Below, one piece after another: positions 33,601 to 42,068 of a stretch of DNA of 64,000 bases. Source of the DNA: Roseobacter cerasinus (GTDB taxonomy: Bacteria > Pseudomonadota > Alphaproteobacteria > Rhodobacterales > Rhodobacteraceae); assembly GCF_009811755.1 (NCBI RefSeq), contig NZ_BLIV01000004.1, forward strand, positions 1 through 64,000. The letters run 5' to 3'. Position numbers and translations under genes: made by a program. The stretch's first letter is position 1; each line of letters opens with the position of its first letter. Under the pieces are notes generated by a model that had not been told where the DNA came from, searched no databases, and saw nothing but the letters and a program-made list of their open reading frames with translations.

Positions 33601-33828
33601 CCCTTCGAGCCCGCGCAGGGCCTCTTCCTGCGGGTTCACGATCTCGCGCTCAATCTCGGAGGGGGCAGCACCCGGCCAATTGGTGGTGATCACAACGATG
33701 GGCTTGCGCACATCGGGGGCCAGCTGGATCGGAATACGGGTGACGGCAATGACACCAAAGAGCACGGCCATCACCACCGCTGCGATCACGGCAACGGGAC
33801 GGTCAATGGCAAAACGGATGATATCCAT
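30619..33828 (-). CDS. RND efflux transporter permease (AcrB/HAE1-type)
   Basis: The gene encodes 1069 aa. The N-terminal membrane helix FAIDRPVAVIAAVVMAVLFG is followed by a large periplasmic loop. The six-helix block contains the GMIVDAAIVVLENIYRLRE segment with the proton-relay Asp pair, and the architecture is duplicated (NNAILIVHQTLYHLRDEG). Such pumps expel hydrophobic compounds with proton influx. It follows its adaptor by one base; no outer membrane channel gene adjoins. Confidence 0.95.
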   Translation of the reverse strand: MDIIRFAIDRPVAVIAAVVMAVLFGVIAVTRIPIQLAPDVRKPIVVITTNWPGAAPSEIEREIVNPQEEALRGLEGLDVMTSRAQTGEAEVTLEFGIGTDMSQSLLLVSNRLDRVGDYPDEAGEPSLDTSGSDDSPIAWVLLTAQDGNTQSMPTYGDFVEDIIQDRIERIEGVSAVNVFGGVTRELQVVVDPSQLARFDLTVPDVVRILRNENISLSAGDVEEGKRRYVVRAEGNLNTVAAIEEVVLRSEIGAGGSGRVRVGDVAEVGFAHQKPGARLRFRGEPGLAFNIVREPGANVIETMDAVRAVLTELDEGPVSDAGLKMRQVYDETIYINGAIDLVTQNIWIGGVLAAIVLLAFLRSLRATVVVSLAIPVSIVATFVAMAATGRTLNVISLAGIAFAVGMIVDAAIVVLENIYRLREQGLTRREAAYKGAKQVWGAILVSALTTVLVFIPILIMQLEAGQLFRDIAVAISVSVLLSLVVAVTVIPALSSRLLKQGEQVIMRIWGLDHLARGFHGLVMRYVRMTVRFRAVGLIMVAAIAGGAAAATFFFLPRLEYLPEGNRNLVFGLIIPPPGYNLDTTETIAQRIEATARPLWEAAPEPQMEDGTPTIENFFFVALSGTSFVGAAAVDGTRARDLIPILSGPIFAEPGTFGFMTQPSLFGRGVGGGRTIELNISGQDLEDILAVAGQAAGTIAGLLPRSEGHQFRPIPGLELGAPEVRLVPDRLRLADAGLTASDLAVTVDAFNDGLRIAEITVGAERLNLMLKGDPGLQLAQRTQDIGNYPVVTPSGQIVPVTALADVIVTAGPTEIRHRDRLRTVTLEVRPSDALPLEAAVELLQSEVVDALGEQGLPSGIRMSVSGTADQLSQTWEAIQINLAVALIIVFLVMAILFESFVLPLVILISVPVAAAGGVGGLALLNLIANMEFSGVFEFLNEFDNQPLDMLTLLGFIILVGIVVNNAILIVHQTLYHLRDEGMAPINAIEEATSNRIRPIFMSTLTSIFGMLPLVVFPGEGSELYRGLGAVVVGGLSMSAFLTLLTVPPLLRLCVRAPRPDEDTVAAARPAE

Positions 33829-33829
33829 G

Positions 33830-34960
33830 TCAGCCTCCGTTCGTGGGGCCGCCCATCGGTGCGATGGGTTGTCCGGGCCGCAGCCGCTCATTGCCGCGCG
33901 TCACCACAACCTCACCCTCTTCCAGACCATCCAACACTTCGAAACGGTCCCCAAGGGCCACACCGATCTGGATTGGGCGAGGCTGGGCTTGACCATCCTG
34001 GGCGACGAAAACCGTCCAACCGCCGCGGGCCTGCACCAGCGCGTCCTTGGGGACAGACAGCACCTCGCGTGGGGCGCTGATCGGAATGGAGACAGTGACG
34101 GATTGGCCGATCGCCACCGTTTGCATCCCCGGCAGCTGCGCCGACGAAAAGCGCACAGGACGGGTGCGGGTTGCGGTTTCTTCCACCGGCAACAGGACGC
34201 GGACGGTCAGATCCAGGTCTTCACCGGCTTCGGTGACACCCTCGACCGCAAGCCCGGGGTGCAGCACGCGGATGTATTTCGAGGGCACGCTGGCTTCGAC
34301 CTCGAAAGAGTCCACGTCGAGAAGAGAGACCACCGGCGCGCCGGAGCTGATGAATTCGCCCGGGTTGGTATTCACTTCCAGAACGATCCCTGAGAAGGGG
34401 GCGGTGATCTGCGCGCGCGCCAGCTGATATCGGGCTTCAGCTGCATTGGCCTCAGCGGTTTTCAACCTTGCCTCGGCCTCAGCCAGCTGGCCCTGCGCTT
34501 CGAAAAAATCGCTTTGTGCATCGTCAAACCGGCTGGACGAAAAGGAGGTGGTGCCACGCAGGCCCTCGATACGGGCAAAGGCGTTGGCAGCGCGGTCCAC
34601 GCGCGACCTCGCTGTCCCGATGCCTGCCTGTGCCTCGGCTAACCCGGCCTCGGACTGCCGGGCGACGATCTCCAGAAGTTCAGTGTCCAGCTCAGCCAGC
34701 AAATCTCCCTCGGAGACCGCAACACCTTCCAGCACATGCACCTTTGCGACCGTCCCGGCAATCCGGCTGGCGATGGTGCCTTCGCGCGATGTGACCACTT
34801 CGGCAAAGAGCGGAATGGTTTCCGCAATTGTCTTGATCTCGACGGTTTCCACCCCAACCGATGCGGGGCCGCCTTGCGCCGTGGCGGTTGTCGCAGGCAA
34901 GGTCAGCACGAAGGCCAGAGAGAGGGAGCGCAGCAAGTTGAAAGATGCAGTCGCAGTCAT
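33830..34960 (-). CDS. RND efflux periplasmic adaptor subunit (MFP)
   Basis: The gene encodes 376 aa. A signal peptide (SLAFVLTLPATTATAQ) precedes a barrel-sandwich split into GTIASRIAGTVAKVHVLEGV and ITAPFSGIVLEVNTNPGEFI by an Ala/Glu-rich alpha-hairpin. A beta-barrel and membrane-proximal domain follow. It bridges the pump to an outer membrane channel. It is the first gene of the two-gene pump operon; no cognate TetR lies next to it. Confidence 0.94.
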   Translation of the reverse strand: MTATASFNLLRSLSLAFVLTLPATTATAQGGPASVGVETVEIKTIAETIPLFAEVVTSREGTIASRIAGTVAKVHVLEGVAVSEGDLLAELDTELLEIVARQSEAGLAEAQAGIGTARSRVDRAANAFARIEGLRGTTSFSSSRFDDAQSDFFEAQGQLAEAEARLKTAEANAAEARYQLARAQITAPFSGIVLEVNTNPGEFISSGAPVVSLLDVDSFEVEASVPSKYIRVLHPGLAVEGVTEAGEDLDLTVRVLLPVEETATRTRPVRFSSAQLPGMQTVAIGQSVTVSIPISAPREVLSVPKDALVQARGGWTVFVAQDGQAQPRPIQIGVALGDRFEVLDGLEEGEVVVTRGNERLRPGQPIAPMGGPTNGG

Positions 34961-35176
34961 TGGAGCGCCTTTTGATGCGTGGTGCGTGCGGTTGCGGATG
35001 GACGTAGCGCGCCACCTACGTGGTCAAATAACACTTAAGTGCGCACAGGCATTTGGAAAATGGGTCTATCGGAAGTTATTCTGGAATTCCAGCCAGATCA
35101 ATGGCGCGTGCAGAGGCGATCAGGTCGCGGCGCATGCGTTCAAGCACGACTGGCGCTGCCGCCAAGGCGGTCCACC
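34961..35176. promoter_or_regulatory. upstream region of the RND operon with two inverted repeats
   Basis: CACTTAAGTG (35032-35041) is a perfect 10-bp palindrome, and CGTAG/CTACG (35003-35007, 35016-35020) a second inverted repeat, both 40-80 bases before the adaptor start; either may be a repressor site. Beyond them, the minus strand from about 35176 to a TAA at 35076-35078 stays open and ends LERMRRDLIASARAIDLAGI plus PE. This could be the tail of a lost gene, but it has no start. Confidence 0.4.
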
Positions 35177-35830
35177 TTAACCAGGTTTGCGTGCAATGAG
35201 ATACAGCGTGCGCCCGTCATTGGGTCGCCAGGACGTCTCGATATCGAAGCCTGCGTCGCGCACCATGCTCTCAAGTTGGCTCGCCGACAAAAACCGTACC
35301 CGCGGCAGCAGTCGAAGCGCGTGCCCTGTCACTGCAATCGGCTGGAACCAGCGCATGCCATCAGCCAGACAAACGGTGCTAGCATGAAAGGTGCCGCCGG
35401 GCTTCAGCATATCAAAGGTCTTGGACAGCGCGCCCGCCGGATCTTTGAGAAGGTGCAGGATGCTCATAGCAAGAACTGCGTCATAGCGGCCTTGCGACGG
35501 CTCAAAATCTTCGATTCGGTTCTGCACAAAGGTGACATTGCGAATGCCTTTTGCCCGCGCTTTCCCTTCGGCGATGGCGATCATTTGTGCCGAAAAATCG
35601 AAGGCGAGGATGTGCTTGACGTGTTCCGCATGGGTCAGCGCTGTGGTTCCGGTGCCGCAGCCGAACTCCAGCACGTCCATCTCAGGGGTCAGGTGAGACT
35701 GGGTAAGCGCCAGCTTGCGCGCATAGGCCGCCTGATCAGCCACGGGGCGTTTGGCATATCTGTTGGCGATCCGGTCCCAGAAGCGGGTGTCACGGGCATT
35801 GGTCATTGGCAAAGCGGTCGTTTGGGTCAT
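35177..35830 (-). CDS. class I SAM-dependent methyltransferase
   Basis: The gene encodes 217 aa. Motif I is MDVLEFGCGTGTTALTHA (about 51-68), followed by ILAFDFSAQMIAIA, the IEDFE motif and the post-motif LKPGGTFHASTV. It is likely a small-molecule methyltransferase related to UbiE-type enzymes. It is divergent from a LysR gene across a 106-bp spacer with a long inverted repeat, so that regulator likely controls it. Start could be at Met 1 or Met 9. Confidence 0.88.
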   Translation of the reverse strand: MTQTTALPMTNARDTRFWDRIANRYAKRPVADQAAYARKLALTQSHLTPEMDVLEFGCGTGTTALTHAEHVKHILAFDFSAQMIAIAEGKARAKGIRNVTFVQNRIEDFEPSQGRYDAVLAMSILHLLKDPAGALSKTFDMLKPGGTFHASTVCLADGMRWFQPIAVTGHALRLLPRVRFLSASQLESMVRDAGFDIETSWRPNDGRTLYLIARKPG

Positions 35831-35870
35831 GGGATACCTCGACTACGGTCTCTGCTGTCCATACCTATGC

Positions 35871-35913
35871 GCATATAGAAAATAAATTGACGAATTTTGC
35901 TTATTTGATATGC
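35871..35913. promoter_or_regulatory. nested inverted repeat in the methyltransferase/LysR spacer
   Basis: Outer arms GCATAT (35871-35876) and ATATGC (35908-35913) and inner arms AAATAA (35880-35885) and TTATTT (35901-35906) surround an AT-rich centre. It lies 40-85 bases from the methyltransferase start and 24-66 from the LysR start. This suits a LysR tetramer site overlapping both promoters. Confidence 0.55.
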
Positions 35914-35936
35914 GAATATGCATGGATTGGCGGTCA

Positions 35937-36824
35937 ATGAAGTTCGATTGGAACCGGGCGCGGGCGTTTCTTGTCACTGCGGAAGAAGGCTCGCTATCCG
36001 CTGCCGCACGCGCTCTGTGCATGACGCAACCGACGCTGGGGCGTCAGGTGGCTGCGTTGGAAGAGGAGCTCGGCGTGCTGCTCTTTGACCGGATCGGGCG
36101 CGGGCTGACCCTGACGGCAAACGGGCTTGAACTGGTCGAACATGTGCGTGCGATGGGTGAGGCGGCAAGCCAGGTGTCCATGACCGCGTCGGGGCAGTCC
36201 ACCTCTGTGGAAGGCACGGTGCGGATCACCGCGACCGAGGTGGCCTCGGCCTTTGTCTTGCCGGCGATGATTGGCCGTTTGCGTACGCAGCATCCGGGCA
36301 TTGAGATTGAGGTTGTAGCGACCAATCTGCTGCGCGATTTGCGGCGGCGCGAGGCGGATATCGCAATTCGCACGGTGCGCCCGACGGATCCTCAACTGAT
36401 TGCGCGGAAACTGCCAGCCGAGGTGGCCCGGCTTTATGCCAGTAGGGCTTTTGTCGAGGCAAGCGGTCCTTTTGAGCGCACTGAGGATTTGGCACGGGCG
36501 CAATTCATTGGCTTTGAAGAGAATATGCGGTTCATCGAATTTCTGAACGGCATGGACCTGCGCCTGACTGAACGCCAATTTGGCGTGCGCACTGCTGTTC
36601 ATCTTGTGCATTGGGAGATGGTGCGGCAAGGGCTTGGCATTGGCGTTATGCTGTCGCGTGTCGCGGAGGCAGATCCGGAGATAGTCTGCGCGGCACCCTG
36701 GTTGGCCCCCTTCGAATTTGAGGTCTGGTTAGTTGCGCATCGTGAGGTGAACTCAAGCCGCCGGGTGCGGCTTGTGTTCGACTGGCTCGTTCGGGAGTTC
36801 GATGCGCTGCCTCCTGCGGTCTGA
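35937..36824 (+). CDS. LysR family transcriptional regulator
   Basis: The gene encodes 295 aa from MKFDWNRARAFLVTAEEGSL (an ATG 15 bases upstream is also possible). The HTH is SLSAAARALCMTQPTLGRQVAALEEELGVLLF, and the effector domain includes EVASAFVLPAMIGRLRTQHP. It resembles LysR proteins that control a divergent single gene, here the methyltransferase. It is followed by the 52-bp palindrome. Confidence 0.9.
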   Translation: MKFDWNRARAFLVTAEEGSLSAAARALCMTQPTLGRQVAALEEELGVLLFDRIGRGLTLTANGLELVEHVRAMGEAASQVSMTASGQSTSVEGTVRITATEVASAFVLPAMIGRLRTQHPGIEIEVVATNLLRDLRRREADIAIRTVRPTDPQLIARKLPAEVARLYASRAFVEASGPFERTEDLARAQFIGFEENMRFIEFLNGMDLRLTERQFGVRTAVHLVHWEMVRQGLGIGVMLSRVAEADPEIVCAAPWLAPFEFEVWLVAHREVNSSRRVRLVFDWLVREFDALPPAV

Positions 36825-36852
36825 CAATCATGCACAACGGTTGTGTTTGGCG

Positions 36853-36904
36853 TGGCCCGCGGGGCGGGGCGACCGCCATGGCGGTCGCCCCGCCCCGCGG
36901 GCCA
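36853..36904. repeat. perfect 52-bp palindrome
   Basis: Each arm is 26 bases (36853-36878 and 36879-36904) with no spacer, centred on CCATGG. The arms are almost pure G+C and start TGGCCCGCGG. Every base from 36853 outward to the centre matches its complement; pairing stops at 36852/36905. It lies between the convergent LysR and peroxidase genes, so it may act as a two-way terminator when transcribed. The perfection suggests recent origin or active maintenance. Confidence 0.95.
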
Positions 36905-36929
36905 TACTCCCGGATCTAACCGGGTTGCG

Positions 36930-38449
36930 TCATACCAACGAAACCGAGTTTTCCGGCGCCGCAACATTGCGCAGCACCAGATCAAGCATAGACCCGCAGG
37001 TGGCGATCTGCGCCCAGCCATATCTAGAAAATGTGGGATGCTCGGCTTCTGAATCCTGCGGTGGTTTGAACACATGTTCTGACAGAAGCGGAATGGTCAG
37101 CGCTTGAGAGAATGCATCCAGCGCCACAAAGGAAAGGATGGTGCGCGGCAGTGGCGCGTTCTTCACCCGATCTTCGCAGAAGAGGCCCACAAAGAAATCG
37201 ACCTTGGTCACATCACCATATGTATCCCGAATAAGGCTCGCCACCTCACGGTCTGATGAGATGTCCGCCATACCCTCAATCGGCATCCGTTGGAGATACT
37301 TCAGGTAGTCGGTGAAGGACCGAAGCTGGCAGCTTCTCCCCTGCTCGACCGAGGCTTCCTCTCCATGCATAAGAAACTGAGTGGTATTGCGCGGGCCCGG
37401 CTCACCCGTGGCCTGGGCGCTCATATCCTCGAACGCCTGCGCCAGCCCGCCATCACGCAGCGGCTTCATGTCCATGGAATGGCGGGGTTTGTCTTGTGCG
37501 TGGTCGCGCCCCAGCGGATCTCATCCGGGATCAGCGCGTGCCACCGGTAGAGCAGGCTGAACTCGGTGGTGATCCAGTTCGGCCGGTTCCACTTGGCACC
37601 CCAGGCCGCCTTTGGGTCCGCCTTGAGCCGGTAGTGCGTCGGCGCGATGTGGTTGATGTAGTCTTCCACTACCATCTTGATGAACTGCACAATAACGATG
37701 TTACGCGCGGTTTCGAACACCCGGTCATCGTCCCAGTCTGCGTACCGCGTTCCCAATTCAGAAGCGAGGCGATTGTGCTCGCGCAGCAGCAGCGTGTCGA
37801 TCATAGCTGTCCGCGGGACGGAACTGGCCCGGTCACTGCCAAAGGCAAAGAGCCGCCCGCGTTTGGCACGCACCCTCTCGGCCACCTCTGGTTTGTCGTC
37901 TGCAGTCGCCTCGGCGATGGCCTGGTCCAGGTTTCCAAGTCCCAGCGGATCGTCCAGAATTCCTTTGAAATCCTTGTGGATGTCGTCCCCGTCGAACAGA
38001 AAGGGCCCGAATGCGCCATCCCCCAACAACTGCGACTTGAGCGTGCCGCGGTCTTCGGAGGCGGGGTCCTTGATCCGCAAGGCCCGCGTTTGCGCGTCTG
38101 TGCGCCCGTAGAGTGGGCAAAGATCGATGTTGTGGTTTGAGGTGTCTTTCTTGAGGCGGTCCTGCACCTTTTCATCTGTCCGGGTGCGGATGAAGCCATC
38201 GGTCAGATACTGCGCGAAAGACGGGAACAGGCAGGTCGACTTCGGGCACATGCGTTGAAAGAGCGGGCTGATCTTTTCCCACGCGGGCAGGCTGCTATGG
38301 TCAAGGGGCGAGATGCCCAGGTGCCTTGTGCTCCATTCCGTGTCGGTCAGGCTGGCCCAGGACTGGTCGAGCACCGGGGCGGACCACACCCCCGTAGTGA
38401 TACTGGCGGGGGCGAGGATCCACCAACCCAGCCGCTCGCCTTGCCACAT
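36930..38449 (-). pseudogene. animal-haem-peroxidase / PGHS-like dioxygenase, frameshifted
   Basis: Two overlapping frames join into one protein. The first (to a TGA at 37466) has SWASLTDTEWSTRHL, TSNHNIDLCPLYG, LLLREHNRLASELG and TEFSLLYRWHALIPDEI. The YxWH unit is the Tyr and proximal haem His of cyclooxygenases and fatty acid dioxygenases. The second (ATG at 37475 to 36930) holds the C-terminal SFTDYLKYLQRM, VDFFVGLFCED and DAFSQALTIPLL. A -1 shift near 37470 separates them. The N-terminus before 38449 also seems lost or shifted. It is probably inactive unless the shift is an assembly error. Confidence 0.8.
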
Positions 38450-38537
38450 CTTGCAGATGCAAAAGAGCGCGGTCGGAAAGGCGGGAACCAGACTTAACCT
38501 TGTGCTGTTCTCGGACCGGTCACGGCATAACCTGCGC

Positions 38538-39281
38538 TCAGACGGTGCGTGGATCGTCCAGATCAACCGGGAACCGCCGGGGCGACAACGCGCTCTGAAA
38601 CCAGCTGACAAGCGTATAGATCGAGTAGACAGGCCGCCCGGTGGCGCGCCGGATATCGGCGGCATAGGGCACCATATTGGTGCATTCGAGGACGATGGCC
38701 GCCACATCAGGGTGGGTCTGGGTCAGCTCCCGGGCGCTATCCAGCACGTCGAGGCGGCAGGCGTCGATGTCCAACTCGGTCTGATCCGCCAGGAATGTCT
38801 GTGAAAAACAGCGCCGTCCCTCGGTGCCGACGATAGGCACCTCGCTGGCCACCCCAGCGGCCTCCAAATGCTCTGGCGTCAGGCGCGCTTTCGATACGGT
38901 CAGCACGCCCACCTTTTTGCCACGCGGCAGGGTATGGGCAATCATAGGGATCTGCATCAGCGCGGAACTGGCCACCGGCACGCCAAGGCTTTCTGCCAGA
39001 TCGTTCTGCAACAGCGACAGGAATCCGCAGTTGGTGACGATGCCGTCGCATCCCATCCGCACCAGCGCCTGACCTTCGGCGACGAAGGCGTCGCGCAAGG
39101 CAGTGGGGTCGTTCAGGACGACCCGATCGGGCGTCGCACCTGACACAACGCGGTAGTGGACGGGAAACGGCCAGGTGGTGGCGTTGCCCACGTCTCCAGG
39201 GATGCGGGGGAACTGCGTTTCAAGCATTAGAATGCCCACAGTCGCCCCATAGACGGTCTTGCCGCCGGATAGCACACTCAT
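38538..39281 (-). CDS. Asp/Glu/hydantoin racemase family protein
   Basis: The gene encodes 247 aa from MSVLSGGKTVYGATVGILML. The two-domain racemase pattern has a catalytic Cys in each half: IVTNCGFLSLLQ and IVLECTNMVPYA. Members act on amino acid or related alpha-carbon acids without cofactor; the substrate here is unknown. It is divergent from the DadA-like oxidase (154-bp spacer), which suggests D-amino acid use. The peroxidase remnant lies downstream. Confidence 0.85.
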   Translation of the reverse strand: MSVLSGGKTVYGATVGILMLETQFPRIPGDVGNATTWPFPVHYRVVSGATPDRVVLNDPTALRDAFVAEGQALVRMGCDGIVTNCGFLSLLQNDLAESLGVPVASSALMQIPMIAHTLPRGKKVGVLTVSKARLTPEHLEAAGVASEVPIVGTEGRRCFSQTFLADQTELDIDACRLDVLDSARELTQTHPDVAAIVLECTNMVPYAADIRRATGRPVYSIYTLVSWFQSALSPRRFPVDLDDPRTV

Positions 39282-39435
39282 TGTCCAGTCTCCCCACGTG
39301 AGGTTGCGGATGCGCTTAGCACGCGCAACGCGACAGCCCCAACGCAATTCGAGGGCGCCGAAGTTGCTGGCAAGAAAACACGTTGACGGCAGGGGTGCCG
39401 ACGGCAATCTGGGGCAAAAGTATTGGAGGCGGCGC

Positions 39436-40683
39436 GTGGCACAACGGGTCATCATCATCGGCGCGGGCATTGTGGGGGTGTCCGCCGGAATCTGGCTGCG
39501 GCGCTACGGCGTGGATGTGACGCTGGTGGATCGTGCGGCACCGGGACAGGGCACCTCTTATGGCAACGCAGGCGTTCTGGCGGCATGTTCGATGGTGCCG
39601 GTGACCGCGCCCGGGCTGATCTCCAAGGCGCCGGGGTTTCTGGCCAACCCGGACTTCCCGCTCTTCCTGCGGTGGGCCTACTTGCCCAAGCTTGCGCCCT
39701 GGCTGATGCGGTATCTGCGTCATGCCAATGACGCAGATACCCGCCGCATCGCGGTCGGGCTGACGCCCATCGTCGCCGATGCGGTGGAGCAGCACAAATC
39801 CCTGACCGACGGGACAGCGGCCGCTGCGTGGGTACAGGACAGCGACTATCACTTTGCCTATCGCAGCCGTGTCGACTTTGACGCGGACGCCTACACTTGG
39901 GCGCTGCGTCGTGAGGCCGGGTTTGTGCCGCAGCTTCGCGAAGGGGCTGAGGTGCAGGCGGTGGAGCCCAATCTGTCATCTGCTATTGGCTGTCTGGCGA
40001 CCGTGAAGGATCACGGTTTCATCCGTGATCCGGGTGGCTATGTGGCCGCCTTGGCCAAGGTGTTTGCCCAGCTGGGTGGCCAGATCAGAACGGCTGAGGT
40101 GGTTGATGTGGACCTGCAGGGCGGGCGCATCACCGGTCTGATCACCACCCAAGGCGTGATGCCATGTGACACTGCTGTTCTGGCGTCCGGCGTCTGGTCC
40201 GCACCGTTGATGAAGAAGCTGGGCGCCACCGTGCCAATGGAAAGCGAGCGCGGCTACCATATTGTTTTCGAGGATGCAGAGAATGCCGCTATCGCCCCTA
40301 CCATGGTGGCCAGCGGGAAATTTGTGGCTACGCCGATGGCGGCGGGGCTGCGCTGCGCCGGGGTGGTGGAGTTTGGCGGGCTCAAGGCGGGGCCGTCAAA
40401 GGCGCCCTTTACGCTGTTGCGCCGTCAGGTGCGCGAGGCGTTTCCGGCGCTGACCCACGGGCGGGAAGTGGAGTGGATGGGGCACCGCCCGGCCCCTGCT
40501 GACAGTCTCCCGCTGATTGGAGAGATCGGCCAGACTGGCGTATTGAGCGCTTTTGGACATCACCACATCGGCTTGACCGGTGGCCCAAAGACAGGGCGGT
40601 TGGTGGCCGGTATCATCGCCGGGCGCGATCCGAACATGGATATGCGGCCCTACAGTCCGAACCGGTTTGGCGCGCGCAAATAG
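39436..40683 (+). CDS. FAD-dependent D-amino acid dehydrogenase/oxidase (DadA-like)
   Basis: The gene encodes 415 aa from a GTG at 39436 with GGAGG upstream. The N-terminal Rossmann motif is RVIIIGAGIVGVSAGIWLRRYGVDVTLVD, followed by SYGNAGVLAACSMVPV, typical of DadA. The C-terminal GHRPAPADSLPLIGEIG and AFGHHHIGLTGGPKTGRLVA close the FAD site. It likely oxidizes a D-amino acid in partnership with the adjacent racemase-family gene. Confidence 0.9.
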   Translation: MAQRVIIIGAGIVGVSAGIWLRRYGVDVTLVDRAAPGQGTSYGNAGVLAACSMVPVTAPGLISKAPGFLANPDFPLFLRWAYLPKLAPWLMRYLRHANDADTRRIAVGLTPIVADAVEQHKSLTDGTAAAAWVQDSDYHFAYRSRVDFDADAYTWALRREAGFVPQLREGAEVQAVEPNLSSAIGCLATVKDHGFIRDPGGYVAALAKVFAQLGGQIRTAEVVDVDLQGGRITGLITTQGVMPCDTAVLASGVWSAPLMKKLGATVPMESERGYHIVFEDAENAAIAPTMVASGKFVATPMAAGLRCAGVVEFGGLKAGPSKAPFTLLRRQVREAFPALTHGREVEWMGHRPAPADSLPLIGEIGQTGVLSAFGHHHIGLTGGPKTGRLVAGIIAGRDPNMDMRPYSPNRFGARK

Positions 40684-40694
40684 CCCTGAACAGA

Positions 40695-41443
40695 GTGGCT
40701 ACGATCTGTCCGCAACGCGCCTGTCACTCCACAGCATGCCCCGCATGCGCCGCGAGGGGGGCGCACCACGGGGTGGTAGATGTCGAGATTGCGCGGCTCA
40801 TTGCCGACTGCGTCGGGGGTGAGGCGCGGTTCAACTTCGTCGCGGCGGGCGAAAATCCGGATGCGGATTTGCGCACCAATCTGTGGCGCGCCGCGCTGAT
40901 TGGCAGGCGGATCGCCAATGTGATGATGCGGGTGCCTTGCGAATCGGCCTTTGTCTGTCGGGTTGAGCGGCGGTGTTGACCGGGCAGTATCAGTTCAAGA
41001 CAATTGCGATTGCCTGTCGCGAGGAAGCCTGCTCGGAGGACAAACCGGTGACCGCCTATTTCCGCTTTGACACTGTAGCGATGGAAAATGAGTCCATTGC
41101 GGATTTCTACCCCTCGGGGCCTGCGGGCGGGCCGTTGAGTGCGAATATTCGCCGTTACCGGGATATGGAGGCCGCGTTGAGCGCACTGGCGGCTGGCGAG
41201 GTCAAGGCCGCAATGGCCCCCGTGCTCAGTTGGGGCATGGGCTGGTTGAGGGCTTTGGCCTGTACCATCCGCCGTCACCCAGCTTTGCGGTGCGCATCCG
41301 GCCCCTTGGGGGTCGAGATCAATTTTCGCCATCGCCCGTTTTCCTGTGATTTGGATGACGCTCTCCGCGTTGCGCTTGACGACGGGGGCATTGCACAGAT
41401 TTACTCGAACCATGGCCTGAGCTTTCTGCCACCAGAGCGCTGA
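40695..41443 (+). pseudogene. decayed transporter-type substrate-binding protein (family 3)
   Basis: The pieces align to one exported amino-acid-type binding protein. Frame 1 (to a TGA near 40977) has VDVEIARLIADCVGGEARFN and IGRRIANVMMRVP. Frame 2 (from LTGQYQFKTIAIA) has YFRFDTVAMENESIADFY and ALSALAAGEVKAAMAP. A further pair of compensating shifts around 41227 and 41310 hides QLGHGLVEG...SPSFAVRI before LGVEINFRHRPF. At least three frameshifts and no signal peptide are seen, so it is non-functional. It resembles binding proteins often found next to dehydrogenase genes. Confidence 0.75.
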
Positions 41444-41518
41444 CGACCTATCCATTGGTCTAATACCGCTGTTCGGGCCCAGCACGTAACGTCGACCCAA
41501 CCTCAGGAGGGGATCATC

Positions 41519-42043
41519 ATGGAAATGTCTGGATCAATCAGGATCGAGGCTGATCGGGAAACCGTTTGGGCTGCCCTCCTGAGCGCAGATGTCCTCAAGG
41601 ACTGCGTCCCCGGGTGTCAGGAGATGGCCGGATCACCCGACGAGGGCTTTGCTGCAACCGTTGTGCAAAAGGTGGGGCCGGTGAAGGCCACTTTCAAAGG
41701 TGAAGTCCAATTGGAAGACCGTGTCGAACATGAGAGCCTGCGGCTTGTCGGAGACGGCAAGGGCGGGGCTGCCGGTTTTGCAAAGGGCAGCGCGAAGGTG
41801 ACTTTGAGTGATGCGGATGGCGGGACACAGCTCGACTATGAGGTTGATGCCAAGGTGGGCGGCAAACTCGCCCAACTGGGCAGCCGGATCATCGATGGCT
41901 TTGCGCGCAAGATGGCAGATCAGTTTTTCGAGCGGTTTCGGGCGGCTGTGGAAGGCCCGGGTGAGGGCGCGGAGGACGATACAGTTGCCGAGGATGGTGA
42001 CGCGCCCAAGAAGGGGTGGTTCAGGTCCATGGTGTCGGGTTAG
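41519..42043 (+). CDS. coxG: CoxG-like SRPBCC protein
   Basis: The gene encodes 174 aa after a strong AGGAGG site. The SRPBCC/CoxG fold is recognizable: GSIRIEADRETVWAALLSADVLKDCVPGCQ, GPVKATFKGEVQLED and DYEVDAKVGGKLAQLGSRI. In CO-oxidizers CoxG helps anchor the dehydrogenase to the membrane. A charged linker and WFRSMVSG end the protein. It is the first gene of the cox-like operon, 25 bp before coxS. Confidence 0.9.
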   Translation: MEMSGSIRIEADRETVWAALLSADVLKDCVPGCQEMAGSPDEGFAATVVQKVGPVKATFKGEVQLEDRVEHESLRLVGDGKGGAAGFAKGSAKVTLSDADGGTQLDYEVDAKVGGKLAQLGSRIIDGFARKMADQFFERFRAAVEGPGEGAEDDTVAEDGDAPKKGWFRSMVSG

Positions 42044-42068
42044 GCGGGTTCAATCCAGGGAGGTATGA

